64,000 nucleotides of DNA from Siphonodentalium dalli (GCA_032622095.1 CP136064.1:249331827-249395826), one strand, 5' to 3'; numbered from the stretch's first letter, positions 33,531-45,037 are shown. A program made the numbers and translations. Notes: a model not told the origin generated them from the letters alone.

Positions 33531-34330
33531 AAGTGAATTCACTGTATTGTTCCTGTTTCAGAACATGTCTCAGAAAATATACCATTAGAGAACCAAAGAC
33601 CTCATCTACCAGTATAATTTAGCCTGTACAGAAATACATGAGTCGGCAAACCAAGACAGAAAATCATATGATTCGACAAAAATTATACGCCCCTAAGGAC
33701 CACTCTATTGACTCCATTGCAGGTATATATACTAATGGAATCTATAAATTTATCATACGATTGATCCAAATGACAGACTGAATGGGACATAGTAACAAAG
33801 ACTATAGAATAATTATTTGCCAGTGGGCTGTAGTGTCTTTGTTGCATTCTGGAGATCTGCCTATAAGGCCTATGATGATAGGTGCTGTCTGTCTTGAATT
33901 TCTGCTAATTAGCTTAGTACTAAGGGCTTGATCTAATATAACTGGTCTATACACTTGGATCAAATATACAGGTCCATAGGAATCTATTCATTCAAGTTAA
34001 TTGGATCCCCCTTAGAAATGGGATGAATCTAATGCAGAGAAGAACTCAGTTAACCCCCAAGACAGGTTCCCTGCAGGTCAGAACTAATGACATTCAAGGC
34101 TATTCATAAATATTTATTCCACACCCAATGACGTGAGGCACATATGGTACATGTATTCAACGGAATCCCAGCCATTGAATACATATTGCTGTATACCACT
34201 AGTGAAATATACAAGCCAGAACAACTTCAAGTTGACATTGCCAAGAGTGATAAAGTACATATTGCCAATGACCGATTCAGGTGTTACACATACTATTATG
34301 TAATAGTTTTTATCAGGCTTAAATCACAAT
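33531..34330. other. Intergenic, no gene recognised
   Basis: Unique-looking sequence between the two H arrays. Confidence 0.35.
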
Positions 34331-35968
34331 GAAAGTGTCAATGACACTGTAGCTCAACTTAGGTAGGGGAATAATTTAATGGTTTACAGTAAATGGAGAA
34401 ATAGGAAAGATGCTGATTGAAATGTCTTACCTGTGCCAAAGGATTTAGTCATGCAAAGAGTAAAATCCAAGATGGCTGCTGGCGGCCATGTTTTTTAGCT
34501 GAACGCCCCCAAAATCACTCGTTCCCATCTACATGTCAATATTAACATCCATGACAAATTTCATGATGATCAGACTAACAGTACAACCTGTAGCCCTCAC
34601 CAATGGATTTTTTGGCCGAATGACCTGAAAATCACTCGTTCCCATCTGCATGTCAATGTCAATAACCATGACAAATTGCATAAAGATCAGACGTAAGGTA
34701 CAACCTGTAGCCCGCGCCAAAGGATTTAGTCATGCAAAGAGTAAAATCCAAGATGGCTGCTGGTGGCCATGTTTTTTGGCTGAACGACCCCAAAAGCACT
34801 CGTTCCCATCTACATGTCATTGTTAACTTCCATGACAAATATCATGAAGTTCCGATCAAAGCTACGACCTGTAGCCCGCGGGAAAGGATTTAGTCATGCA
34901 AAGAGTAAAATCCAAGATGGCTGCTGGTGGCCATGTTTTTTTGGCCGAACGACCTCAAAATCACTCGTTCTCATCTACATGTCAATATTAACATCCATGA
35001 CAATTTTATGATGATCAGACTAAAGGTACGAACTGTAGCCCGTGCTAAATGATTTAGTCATACAAAGAGTAAAATCCAAGATGGCTGCTGGCGGCCATGT
35101 TTTTCGGCTGAATAACTCCAAAATGACTCTTTCCCATCTACATGTCATTGTTAACATTCATGACAAATTTTATGATGATCAGACTAAAGGTACGACCTGA
35201 AGCCCGTGCTAAAGGATTTAGTCATACAAAGAGTAAAATTCAAGATGGCTAATGGCAGCCATGTTTTTCGGCCGAATGACCCCAAAATGACTCGTTCCCA
35301 TCTACATGTCATTGTTAACATTCATGACAAATTTTATGATGATATGATTAAAGGTACGACCTGTAGCCCGTGCTAAAGAATTTAGTCATACAAAGAGTAA
35401 AATCCAAGATGACTGCTGGCGGCCATGTTTTTTGGCCGAATGAACCCAAAATGACTCGTTCCCATCAACATGTCAATATTAATATCCATGACAAATTTCA
35501 TGATGATAAGACAAACAGTACGACCTGTGGCCCGTGCTAATTAATTAAATTTTTAAATCAAAGATGGCTGCTGGCGGCCATGTTTTTTGTCGGAATGACC
35601 CCAAAATGACTCGTTCCCATATACATGTACATGCCATTGTTAACATCCATGACAAATTTTATGATTATCAGACTAAAGGTACGAACTGTAGCCCGTGCTA
35701 AAGGATTTAGTCATACAAAGAGTAAAATCCAAGATGGCTGCTGGCGGCCATGTTTTTCGGCCGAATGACCCCAAAATGACTCGTTCCCATCTACATGTCA
35801 ATGTCAACATCCATGATAAATTTAATAATAATTGGACCAAAGGTACAAATTGTAGCCCGTGCTAAAGGAAATTGTTGACGCATCACGCACACACACATGC
35901 ACACACGGACGACGGATACCAAGCCATGGCAATAGCTCAAACTTTACAAAGTAAAGTTGAGCTAATAA
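34331..35968 (+). repeat. Expanded tandem array of ~163-bp units (H2)
   Basis: Same borders as H1 (gtgtcaatgacactgtagct at the left, aagtaaagttgagctaataa at the right) with about nine units. One unit near 34600 has lost the aagatggctgc part and one near 35550 has a decayed gatttagtcat. It ends with a CACACACA/acggacgacgg tract. Most units carry CCAAGATGGCTGC followed by GGCCATG, a sequence resembling a YY1 site and its partial inverted copy. Confidence 0.88.
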
Positions 35969-36336
35969 AGGTAGTTTCTAGTATCAATGGTAGTCACAGT
36001 AATGGATTAAACTTATCTGACACACAGGTATAGAATAAATACAGAACACAACTTGCATCATAATCTAGAATCTTTTATCTAAATCATTGGGGTTGGAAAA
36101 TAGTCACATTTCACTCAAGCTATGCTTTTGTGAAATATATCTGTAAACTAATTAGATAAAAGATTCTTGAATAAGAGAAGTCATTGACCTTCTATCTTTA
36201 CACTGTGACCTCCACACTTTCAGTATTAAATTGCCTATTTTCAAAATTGCTTTTTTTTATTTGTGCAGTGATGTTGGAAATTCATCCATGATTGTAAAAT
36301 ACTATTTTTCATGACACTTGTCATGTTTTCTAACAA
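35969..36336. other. Intergenic with small inverted pair
   Basis: agaatcttttatctaaa near 36068 pairs with aattagataaaagattct near 36151, about 85 bp apart. Nothing else recognised. Confidence 0.4.
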
Positions 36337-36736
36337 TTAACCCTTTACCCAACAAACCGGCCAAAACCGGCCAAATAGAGCTTCAACAGCCTAAAATATC
36401 TTCGGTCTGTCTCAATAAAACCATACAAATATGGATATCATTGGAACCGGCTCATTGACCACATTGTGATAGTTACAGTTAGCCCTGTGCCAATGCATTC
36501 TCTTATATATGCGAGTCGACCATAGGTCGCCTCGCATATATAAGAGAATGCATTGGCCTAAAAAAAAAAAAAAATTTAACACTTTTTACCATTTATTCTT
36601 ACATTCTTTAACAATTTTATAATTTTTAATGTGTTAAGCCAATGCATTCTCTTATATATGCGAGGCGACCTATGGTCGACTCGCATATATAAGAGAATGC
36701 ATTGGCACAGGGCCCTTCTGTTGGGTAAAGGGTTAA
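36337..36736 (+). mobile_element. TTAA-A MITE (A5)
   Basis: Complete with both TTAA. The spacer after the first hairpin has expanded to a run of 14 A. Confidence 0.93.
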
Positions 36737-36995
36737 AGACAAAAAGAAGACATGTTCTGAGGTGAAAATAATTATCACATACAGACAGGCACAGTAAAAC
36801 AAATTAAACTATTTATGCAGACAACTTGTCTCCTAGCAACCGTAAGCTCCTCACACTAAGTAATATGTGTCTGCTTAATTTGAAACTAGAAGAATAATAT
36901 GTCACTTTAAGTTCCATACAGACAAGTGTAAACTTGCATCTCTCACAGCAGTGTCCAAGGGGAACAACTTCAGGAAAGTACTTTCCCCATGTAAA

Positions 36996-37161
36996 TACAG
37001 TAATGCCCTAAGTAATCGACTCCTTAACCACAGCAGAATTATGGGTAACTTTTCAGGATTTAGTCGGAAATATGGCTTGTTGCCATTCATAGGAAAGATC
37101 CTGAAAAGTTACCCATAATTCTGCTGTGGTTAAGGAGTCGATTACTTTGGGCATTATTGTA
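36996..37161. mobile_element. TA-D MITE lacking the central loop (D8)
   Basis: Both TA-flanked ends present. The centre is deleted from ccattcataggaaag on one arm to atcctgaaaagttaccc on the other, leaving a shorter, asymmetric palindrome. Confidence 0.9.
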
Positions 37162-37174
37162 TTTCACTGGCTGC

Positions 37175-37435
37175 TTAACCTTTCCATGACTGGAGCTTCC
37201 TGAAATTTTTGCGAAAACCCTGTGCAAATGCATTCTCTTATATATGCGAGTCTACCATAGGGAGCCTTGCATATATAAGAGAATACATTGGCCTAACAAT
37301 TACCTAGACCTTGTAAGCCAGTGAATTCTCTTATATATGCGAGGCTCCCTATTGCAGACTTGCATATATAAGAGAATGCACTGGCACAGGATCTTTAATG
37401 TTGCACCAGTGCAGCTCCCATCATGAAAGGGTTAA
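37175..37435 (+). mobile_element. TTAA-C MITE (C5)
   Basis: Both TTAA, both hairpins. Separated from D8 by 13 bp. Confidence 0.92.
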
Positions 37436-37782
37436 AGTTGAAGGAAACTTTGACTACTCACAGGGAAGAAGGCTGGAGCCCCTGCACGTGTCACGGGGAA
37501 GAGGGCTGGAGCCCATGTACACTCCACGGCTCTGCTGTCCCTGATCACTCAATTTCCTTTGAGATGTGTAAGGTTGTAAGCATCCCTCAGATTACATTAA
37601 GAAGTGAAATACAACCACTGATTACAAGCGTCATCCTTGAATAATATTGTGGCTTTAAATACCTCACCTTTCAACATTTACTAGAATTATCAGGAATTAT
37701 CAGCAAATTCACTCAGGTTGAAATTTCCTCTGTGCTCTGTTATCAACAGAAGCTGACAGGCAGCAGTATACTGTTATCAATA
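37436..37782. other. Intergenic with a 33-bp imperfect tandem repeat
   Basis: aagaaggctggagcccctgc... at about 37466 repeats as aagagggctggagcccatgt... at about 37499. A 73-codon frame from 37423 starts inside MITE C5, which argues against it being a gene. Confidence 0.4.
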
Positions 37783-37790
37783 ATCCTATA

Positions 37791-38044
37791 CAAGCATTGG
37801 AATAGGGTGTCTGTCATTTACAGAATGAGGTCCCCAGAGGGTGAATTTAGTGATGCTACCCCGCATAGTGGGCTAGCATCACCAAATTCACCCTCTGGGG
37901 ACCTCATTCTGCTTACACCTTAGCAGAATGAGGTTGCCAGAGGGTGAATTTGGTGACGCTAGCCCGCTATGCAGGGTAGCATCACTAAATTCACCCTCTG
38001 GGGACCTCATTCTGCAAATGACAGACACCCTATTTCAAGGCTTG
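37791..38044. mobile_element. hAT-E MITE (E6)
   Basis: Left end mutated to CAAGCATTGGAATAGGG, right end intact. The flanks ATCCTATA and ATCCTACA match at 7 of 8 bases. Confidence 0.9.
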
Positions 38045-38052
38045 ATCCTACA

Positions 38053-38416
38053 CCTCCCACAGTTCAAAAATATACAGCTAGCATGATAAGCTAGAAGAAT
38101 GGTACTCTTATCTGTATGCTCCAGAAAGGACTCAGACTGACCCCCACTGGTGAGACTATTATCAATACTAATTCGGCTATTAGCAGACCAAAAACCCACA
38201 TGGGGCAGCTAATGTGGCTGGTCGATGATAAAAGGAAAGCATTCCTTTCAAGTGATCAATGCTATTGAATGAGGGGTGCATACAAGTGCAGGTAAAATTG
38301 CCTGTATTGTGTTTTTTCACATTCAGCGAAGTTCCAGACCAGAGTAAATATGCACACGGGTGACATGAATTTTGTTTCATGGTTACAAATATGTCCCCCT
38401 TTAACCCATTTGCATA
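38053..38416. other. Intergenic, nothing recognised
   Basis: Unique-looking sequence. An 87-codon minus-strand frame lacks any recognisable feature. Confidence 0.35.
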
Positions 38417-38493
38417 CTTAAGGGGTTTCCACGTCTGAGCCATGTCAGGAGGTGGAAAGTTTAGATAGACCTACACAGAAAACTAGTTAATTG

Positions 38494-38743
38494 TTAACCC
38501 TTTGAGTGCCAGGGGGCGATATAATCGGCCCTAAACCTACACAATAAGTCTGTTAAAGAATATAATAAAATATATTAAAATTGTAAAAAATTATCCAAAA
38601 AAAAAAATTAAAAAAAAATGTTAGGCCAATGCATTCTCTTATATATGAGAGGCGACCTATGGTCGACTCGCATATATAAGAGAATGCATTGGCACAGGGT
38701 ATATGGGTTGATACAAAAATCGACCTGGCACTCAAAGGGTTAA
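38494..38743 (-). mobile_element. TTAA-B MITE (B4) with verified TTAA empty site
   Basis: Reverse orientation, internally deleted form. The left flank acagaaaactagttaattgTTAA and right flank TTAAgcgtgtacactgtacatc match the uninterrupted opposite arm of Z, which reads (minus strand) cttgTTAAacttgaacatc. This demonstrates a TTAA target duplication. Confidence 0.93.
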
Positions 38744-39078
38744 GCGTGTACACTGTACATCACATGAAGGAATCTATGTCATCTGTAGACCACATCAAGC
38801 ATATTATATAACAATAAAAATGTCACAAATATAACTTTAATCACAGTTTTAGAAGGGAAATTTTGGGAAGAGCATTCTCGGCAAGTATAGAAAATTGTGA
38901 GAAGCCATTACCAAGAACTGTTACATTGAGGAACTTGCCCAATTTTGATATGAAGGTCAGTCCACTCAGGCTGGGAGAAATCAGCAATATGCCACAGTGT
39001 TAGAGATAGCTGGTAAGCTGGGAATTTGGCTGTGGACATATGACCTAAAAGTGAGGTTAAAGCTCATCTCAGCCTAAT

Positions 39079-39333
39079 CAAGCCTTGAAATAGTGAGTCT
39101 GTAATTTGCAGAATGAGGTCCCCAGATGGTGAATTTAGTGATGCTACCCCGGATAGCGGGCTAGCATCACCAAATTCACCCTCTTGAGGACCTCATTCTG
39201 CTTACACCTCAGCAGAATGAGGTTCCCAGAGGGTGAATTTGGTGATGCTAGCCCGCTATGCGGGGTAGCATCACTAAATTCACCCTCTGGGTACCTCATT
39301 CTGCAAATGACAGACACACTATTTCAAGGCTTG
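39079..39333. mobile_element. hAT-E MITE with exact 8-bp target duplication (E7)
   Basis: AGCCTAAT at 39071-39078 and 39334-39341. Both hairpins complete. Inserted in the loop of element Z. Confidence 0.94.
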
Positions 39334-39892
39334 AGCCTAATAGGTTTATATCAATTCTTGCAAAATGGATGTTAACAATTTTCTAGCACTCATCTAACAT
39401 AATGTTGAGATTCTTGAAGCAGTATTGAACTCAATTAAATTGCTATTCAAGCCTTTTACTAGTTCAGATCATGCATTTTTTAAAGGCAGTTATTCATTCC
39501 CACTTAATTTGTATACTTGCTGAGAAAGCTCTTCCCAAAATTTCCCTTCCCTAAAACTATGATTAAAGTAATTTTTTTACATTTTTATTGTTATATAATA
39601 TGCTTGATGTGGTCTTCAGGTAGCATGGATTCCTTCATGTGATGTTCAAGTTTAACAAGTAAGTAGTTTTCTGTGGAGATCATCTAAACTTTCCACCTCC
39701 TGACATAGCTCCCTTAATCCAGACTAAAATTTATCCGTCTGGGAAATTATATTTGCAGATCCCCCTTTGAAAGTAATGTTCCAACTGGTAACTCAAATTT
39801 CCCAAAACTGTTTCCTAGCACACCATATTGTTGGAAGTTTTCCACCTGATAGCAGTTCAGTAAAAAAAAATTGAATGAAGGTATAGAGATAT

Positions 39893-40143
39893 TTAACCCT
39901 TTGAGTGCCAGGTCGATTTTTGTATCAACCCATATACCCTGTGCCAATGCATTCTCTTATATATGCGAGTCGACCATAGGTCACCTCGCATATATAAGAG
40001 AATGCATTGGCCTAACAATTTTTTTTTAAATTTAAAAAAAAAAAATATTTTACAATTTTAAGAATTTATTCTTATATTCTTTAACAGACTTATTTTGTAG
40101 GTTTAGGGCCGATGAGATCGGCCCCTGGCACTCAAAGGGTTAA
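39893..40143 (+). mobile_element. TTAA-B MITE (B5)
   Basis: Short form. The spacer has become A/T homopolymers around 40018-40050. Both TTAA present. Confidence 0.92.
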
Positions 40144-40959
40144 ATTTTTGTCTTCACACTAAATTCTGAATGGAAAATAAAACTATCGGAAGAGTTTCAG
40201 CCTATGGCTTGAAATTTATAACAAATATGCATGAAATTTGAAAATTTTAGACCGCCCACCAAACCCCTCCCCCTATCATCACATCCCTGACTATACACCC
40301 CCAACCCTCTCACACTGGCGACCCTACACATAAAGTGAAATGACCTCCATTCAAGATAAAGACCCAATCTGGTTACACTTATTTTGCGGCTAATATTTTG
40401 TTTTACTTCAGACTCAAGAACAAACATAGCCTATACAAGTTCAGTACACAGTGGCTTCAACTGAGAGGACACGGCAGGTTTCATTCAACTCATTTGATTG
40501 GCTGGTAAACAGAAATTCTGTATACAATTTGGCAGCCCGAAAAGGTTGTAACTCTGATATGTTGACACAAAATTACCTTATATATCCACAAAGAATAATG
40601 TAACAAGAAAGGTCTTATGAAAATATTATATCAGACGAAAATAGACAGTCTGGAATCAATATAAGCTCCACACATATTAACGTCCTTCATGCAATCTCAA
40701 TGTTAAAGTGATATATAGTGCTCGAGCTGAATGTGGTGGTTAGCTGCAGACATGGATGGCTAGAGGTTCTCCATTGGGGAACCACTGACAGCTCAGGCGT
40801 GGAAACCCCTTAAAAAAATTGGACACTGGCTAATTTAGATGACAGAACGGTGTGTTTTTCAAGAACAGGTGTGTGTAATAAAATAAATTTTTTACTTTTG
40901 CCCAGTTCCGGCCCAATTAATGTTGAACGCGATACCAGAAACACGGATCTGGTGCCTCA
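40144..40959. other. Intergenic, no gene recognised
   Basis: No frame longer than 76 codons and no repeat family. Some C-rich pyrimidine tracts near 40252-40315. Confidence 0.35.
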
Positions 40960-41760
40960 TCTGTGGGCAATCTGGGGCACAGGCCCCCTGGGGAAAAATA
41001 CCAGATATACCAATTAGAGGAGACTACACCAGTGACAAGGTTCACAAGTCTGATTTTTGGTAAAAACACACCATCTATCATATTCCTCATAAATTCTCAA
41101 TATCGTTCATTTCAGTGACAATATATTGTTGTCCATGCAATTTCCTTTCTTTTGATGTATGATTCGTTAGTATCAAATGAAGGGAAGTGGAGATATCATA
41201 GTGAAAACTTGCAAAATCTACTGGATATTTGGGAATAAAATGGGTCGTAAATATTGGTGTCCGCCTATTATCTACAATAATTCTAAAACATTGTCAACTA
41301 AGCCAAAATATCCCCAAGTGTATGTTATTATGTTATAGGGCATAACATTTCCTTTCATTTGATATAAGCATATGAAGTTTGGCAATTGTGATCGTAATAA
41401 ATCTATCGATATCTGTGTTTAATCACTACTTATATGTACCTGACATCCAGGCTTACGCTTTTGGTCGGTAGGGTTTCGCTAAGTTTATGATACGCTATCT
41501 CGACTTCCCTTCGTTTATTACTATCAAATTAACAACACCAAAAGAAAGGACATAATATGGCCAATAAGACACATTGAAATATATTGTGACTGAGATGAAC
41601 GATATAGATAATATATAAGGAATATGATAGATGGTGTGTGTTTCCCAAAATTGGACTTGTGAACCTTGTTACTGGTATAGTATATATTGTTCTATCTGGT
41701 ATTTTCCCCCAGGGGCCTGTGCTCTGGGGCTCCCAACATCCAGAATGGGCAGGTGGGGGC
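40960..41760. mobile_element. 800-bp inverted-repeat element (X)
   Basis: The left arm (about 40965-41225) carries ggggcacaggccccctgggg, aaataccagata, acaaggttcacaagtc, acaccatctatcatattcc, atcgttcat and ccttcatttgata-like segments. The right arm (about 41485-41755) is the diverged reverse complement, e.g. gacttgtgaaccttgtta and ccccaggggcctgtgctct. About 260 bp lie between. No coding frame; borders approximate; no clear target duplication. Confidence 0.75.
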
Positions 41761-42483
41761 GCTAACCTTCTTCCATTTCAAGTTACTGCTCTATGACTCA
41801 TTTGAGGACATGACACTAGTCATGGAATTGTCTTAAACATTCCAAAGGAAACAAGCAAGCAAGGCACTGAAGGCAGACAATAGAATTTTTGCATACCATG
41901 CATTATTGACAAGGTAAGAGTGTATTAGAAATACAGGGATTGAGGCACAAAGTTCTGTATACCAAAGCCAAAGATCAGATTGAGGTATTCAAAAAAACAG
42001 TGAGAATGTTCACATCTCTTATATAATACTCCAGTACCTATTGTTTCAACAGGACAGAAACCCGGGATTTTTTCATGTCAAAATTTGCAAGGCTTATTGC
42101 AAGCCACATTTTTAGCACATCAAAGATCCTTGTCAATAGATAAACCATTTGATTTGGAAATTTGTGGTTGCTTCAGCAATCATCGACCTGGCATTGTCAG
42201 AACTTTGGTGTCAAGTGGAATGTATAGATCAAACATAACGACATCGTGGAATGAGGAGGTAATCACCAACATCATGTTAATTACGAGAGGAATACACTAA
42301 CATTATTCATCATCGGCAGTCAGCTTGCGGCAGACACCTGTTGGCAACAATAGAAGACGCTGATGACAATCACATGTACACACAATGATGTATTGGGTTA
42401 TGCTGAGTATTCATATGTTCACACAGCAGTTAATAACCAAGTGGTATGCAGGGGGCACCGCATATATAAGTGAATGCACTGGC
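41761..42483. other. Intergenic, no gene recognised
   Basis: A 71-codon plus-strand frame (42085-42300) is followed by nothing recognisable. It could contain exon-like sequence, but there is no supporting motif. Confidence 0.3.
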
Positions 42484-42710
42484 TTAACCCTTTGAGTGCC
42501 AGGGGCCGATCTCATCGGCCCTAATATCTGTTAAAGAATGTAAGAATAAATTATTAATATTGTAAAAAAATGTTTAAAAAAAAAAATGTTAGGCCAATGC
42601 ATTCTCTTATATATGCGAGGCGACCTATGGTCGACTCGCATATATAAGAGAATGCATTGGCACAGGGTATATGGGTTGATACAAAATCGACCTGGCACTC
42701 AAAGGGTTAA
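42484..42710 (-). mobile_element. TTAA-B MITE (B6)
   Basis: Reverse orientation, shortest B copy, both TTAA. Its right TTAA directly abuts the truncated C6. Confidence 0.92.
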
Positions 42711-42849
42711 AGGTAAAGGTAAATATTGTTTGGTCAATGTATTCTCTTATATATGCGACGCTCCCTATGGGAGACTCGCATATATTAGAGAATGCATTGG
42801 CACAGGGTTTTCGCAAAATTTCAGGAAGCTCAAGTCATTGAAGGGTTAA
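42711..42849 (-). mobile_element. TTAA-C MITE, half element (C6)
   Basis: From the mid-element spacer (aggtaaatattgttt) through one hairpin to ttcaggaagctcaagtcatt and gaagggTTAA. The other half is missing exactly where B6 ends, suggesting recombination or a deletion after B6 inserted. Confidence 0.82.
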
Positions 42850-43021
42850 TAAACCAACTGGTATTCAGCGACTTCAGGTGGAAATGTTGACCCCAGCTAA
42901 ATTGTGATCACAACACGAGAATAGGTACTGGTATGGTTGAGATGTTCGGTGCCATTCCATTCCAAATATTTTACACTCATACATGTATTCGTGCTGTGTA
43001 ACTTGAATGCATTATGTTGGT

Positions 43022-43315
43022 CAAGCCTTGAAATAGTGAGCCTGTCATTTGCAGAATGAGGTCCCCAGAGGGTGAATTTAGTGATGCTACCCCGCATAGC
43101 GGGCTAGCATCACCAAATTCACCCTCTGGGAACCTCATTCTGGCTAGCATCACCAAATTCACCCTCTGGGAACCTCATTCTGCTGAGGTGTAAGCAGAAT
43201 GAGGTCGTCAGATGGTGAATTTGGTGATGCTAGCCCGCTATGCGGGGTAGCATCACTAAATTCACCCTCTGGGGACCTCATTCTGCAAATGACAGACACC
43301 CTATTTCAAGGCTTG
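43022..43315. mobile_element. hAT-E MITE with internal 41-bp duplication (E8)
   Basis: The exact 8-bp flanks ATGTTGGT lie at 43014-43021 and 43316-43323. The end of the first hairpin (ggctagcatcaccaaattca ... cctcattct) is present twice in tandem (from 43101 and 43142). Confidence 0.94.
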
Positions 43316-43323
43316 ATGTTGGT

Positions 43324-43660
43324 TGGTTTAAATTGTGTCATGTGAGGGCACGTGCGAGACACAACTTGTTTCCATGTTGTATGAATGCAACTTACAAATC
43401 GCTATCAGGATATCGTTGACAATGTGTGCTAAAAACTATTAATTTGCTAGTTGGGTGTAAATATAAGAAAAGGACATTGATTTTGTTGCATTCCATATTG
43501 TCCTCAGAGGATGAATTTAGTGACACTATCTTGCACGGCATTCAGTTTAAACTATCTAAAGTTAGAATTTGGAAACCAAAAGCGAACGGACGGACAGACC
43601 AGTAAAATAATACGTCCCTTTTGTTTTTTAAAACAAGCGTATAAAAATTGACTACAAATG
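43324..43660. other. Intergenic with repeat tails
   Basis: A hairpin fragment of the hAT-E/F type (tcctcagaggatgaatttag) lies near 43500, and a GGACGG tail with tacgtcccttttgtttttta and acaagcgtataaaaa at 43566-43650 (family Q). No gene. Confidence 0.5.
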
Positions 43661-43715
43661 CAAGTCTTGAAACAGTGTGTCTGTCATTTTCAGAATGAGA
43701 TCAGACACACTATAT
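43661..43715. mobile_element. hAT-E/F terminal fragment
   Basis: CAAGTCTTGAAACAGTGTG, gtctgtcattttcagaatga, then a short jump to cagacacactat: two termini joined with the body deleted. Confidence 0.65.
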
Positions 43716-43781
43716 CCACGCATGATTGTGGCACTTGTTAAGAAATGGATATTAATTTGATTACATTCCATAGAGTATGGA

Positions 43782-44427
43782 TGCAAGTTGGTCTGACATT
43801 TGTGCAGAATGCAAGTTGGTCTGACATTTTGTGTGGAACGCAAGTTGGTCTGACATTTTTTTGTCAAACGCAAGTTGGTCTAACATTTTGGGCCGATCGA
43901 ATGCTATAATCTCCTGGAGCAAGCCAGAAGTAATAATTTGCCGAGGAATATTATCCAGACTCGACACAGCTGTTTGACAAAGGAGACTATGAGAGAAGAC
44001 AGAGAATGAAGCCTTGAAATAGTGTATCTGTCATTTGCATAATGAGGTCCTCAGAGGGTGAATTTGGTGATGCTATATCCCGTATGCAAGTTGGTCTGAC
44101 ATTTTGTGTGGAATGCTAGTTGGTCTGACATTTGTGTGGAATGCAAGTTAGTCTGACATTTGTGTGGAATGCAAGTTAGTCTGACATTTGTGTGGAATGC
44201 AAGTTAGTCTGACATTTGTGTGGAATGCAAGTTGGTCTGACATTTGTACGGAACGCAAGTTGGTCTGACATTTTGTGTGGAATGCAAGTTGGTCTGACAT
44301 TTTGTGTGGACAGTGGAACGCAAGTTAGTCTGACATTTGTGTGAAACGCTATAATCTTCTGGAGCAAGCTGACAATTATCCCGGTTTGACACAGCTGTTT
44401 GACAAAGGAGAATATGAGAAGACAGAG
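43782..44427 (+). repeat. Duplicated block with a 28-29-bp minisatellite
   Basis: The unit gcaagttggtctgacatttg-tgtggaat is repeated about 4 times at 43782-43890 and 9 times at 44086-44350. Each array is followed by the same right flank: gctataatct-ctggagcaag, then acacagctgtttgacaaagg and agagaagacagag. So array plus flank was duplicated and the unit number changed afterwards. Open minus-strand frames across it are a by-product of the repeat. Confidence 0.88.
44008..44080. mobile_element. hAT-E/F left-end fragment
   Basis: aagccttgaaatagtgtatc, tgtcatttgcataatgaggt, gaatttggtgatgctat, then directly into the second minisatellite array. Confidence 0.7.
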
Positions 44428-44832
44428 CACGATAAATTCATGGCTGTAAATTTACCAAGGATTTTTGGCAGTACATGAAGGACAATAAGAACATACCTGT
44501 TCAAAATCCATTCTGAGTCTCTACAAACAGGTTAATTTATCCCCACAACTGTCCACATAACAAAACTTCACTGGAAACTTAAACAATTAGTCAACAGAAT
44601 GTTTAAGAGCTGGGTCACATCCCCCCCAGCAAATAAAACTATGGGACATTATGCGTTAGGACAAAGCTTTCTTTGTGATAGCAGTGCGCATACCTTGGTT
44701 ATCTCTAAATATCTACCATAAAGCATTCAGTGATCCCATCACACGAATAAATTTACAAGTTATGAAAAGCTTGCAAACAAATTATATGCTTTGGATTAAG
44801 TATATCTGATGAACCTGTATAATATCTTGACT
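44428..44832. other. Intergenic, nothing recognised
   Basis: Unique-looking sequence. Confidence 0.35.
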
Positions 44833-45020
44833 TACAGTAATGCCCTAAATAATCGACTCCTTAACCATAGCAGAATTATGGGTAACTTTTCAGGATTTAG
44901 TCCGAAATATAGCTTGTTGCCATTCATCGGAAAGGTCTCGGTGAGAATTGCAACAAGCCATATATAGTTACCCATAATTATGCTTTGGTTAAGGAGTCGA
45001 TTATTTAGGGCCTTACTGTA
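44833..45020. mobile_element. TA-D MITE, one arm partly deleted (D9)
   Basis: Ends intact with TA. The right arm lost the segment between caacaagccatat and agttacccataatt, so the palindrome is asymmetric. Confidence 0.9.
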
Positions 45021-45037
45021 TGTTGTGAATGTTGAAT

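Larger units (their letters stand above)
38417..39717. mobile_element. Inverted-repeat element with two nested MITEs (Z)
   Basis: The left arm (38417-38890 minus B4) reads atgtcaggaggtggaaagtt, cacagaaaacta, catcacatgaaggaatc, catcaagcatattatataac, gggaaattttgggaagagc and gcaagtata. The right arm 39512-39717 is its diverged reverse complement. B4 interrupts only the left arm and E7 lies in the loop. Without the MITEs the element is about 790 bp. No second copy in the window and no obvious coding content. Confidence 0.75.

Noticed and set aside
20603-42849. Recurrent open frames giving CANAFSYICESTIGRLAY-type peptides
   Set aside because: Every instance is the translated hairpin of the TTAA-A/B/C MITEs, read in whichever frame is open; not a protein family.
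43652-44430. CRISPR-like array of 28-bp repeats; repeat peptides (QTNLHS...) on the minus strand
   Set aside because: The units are directly tandem with no spacers, in a eukaryotic repeat context; the peptides are by-products of a minisatellite.
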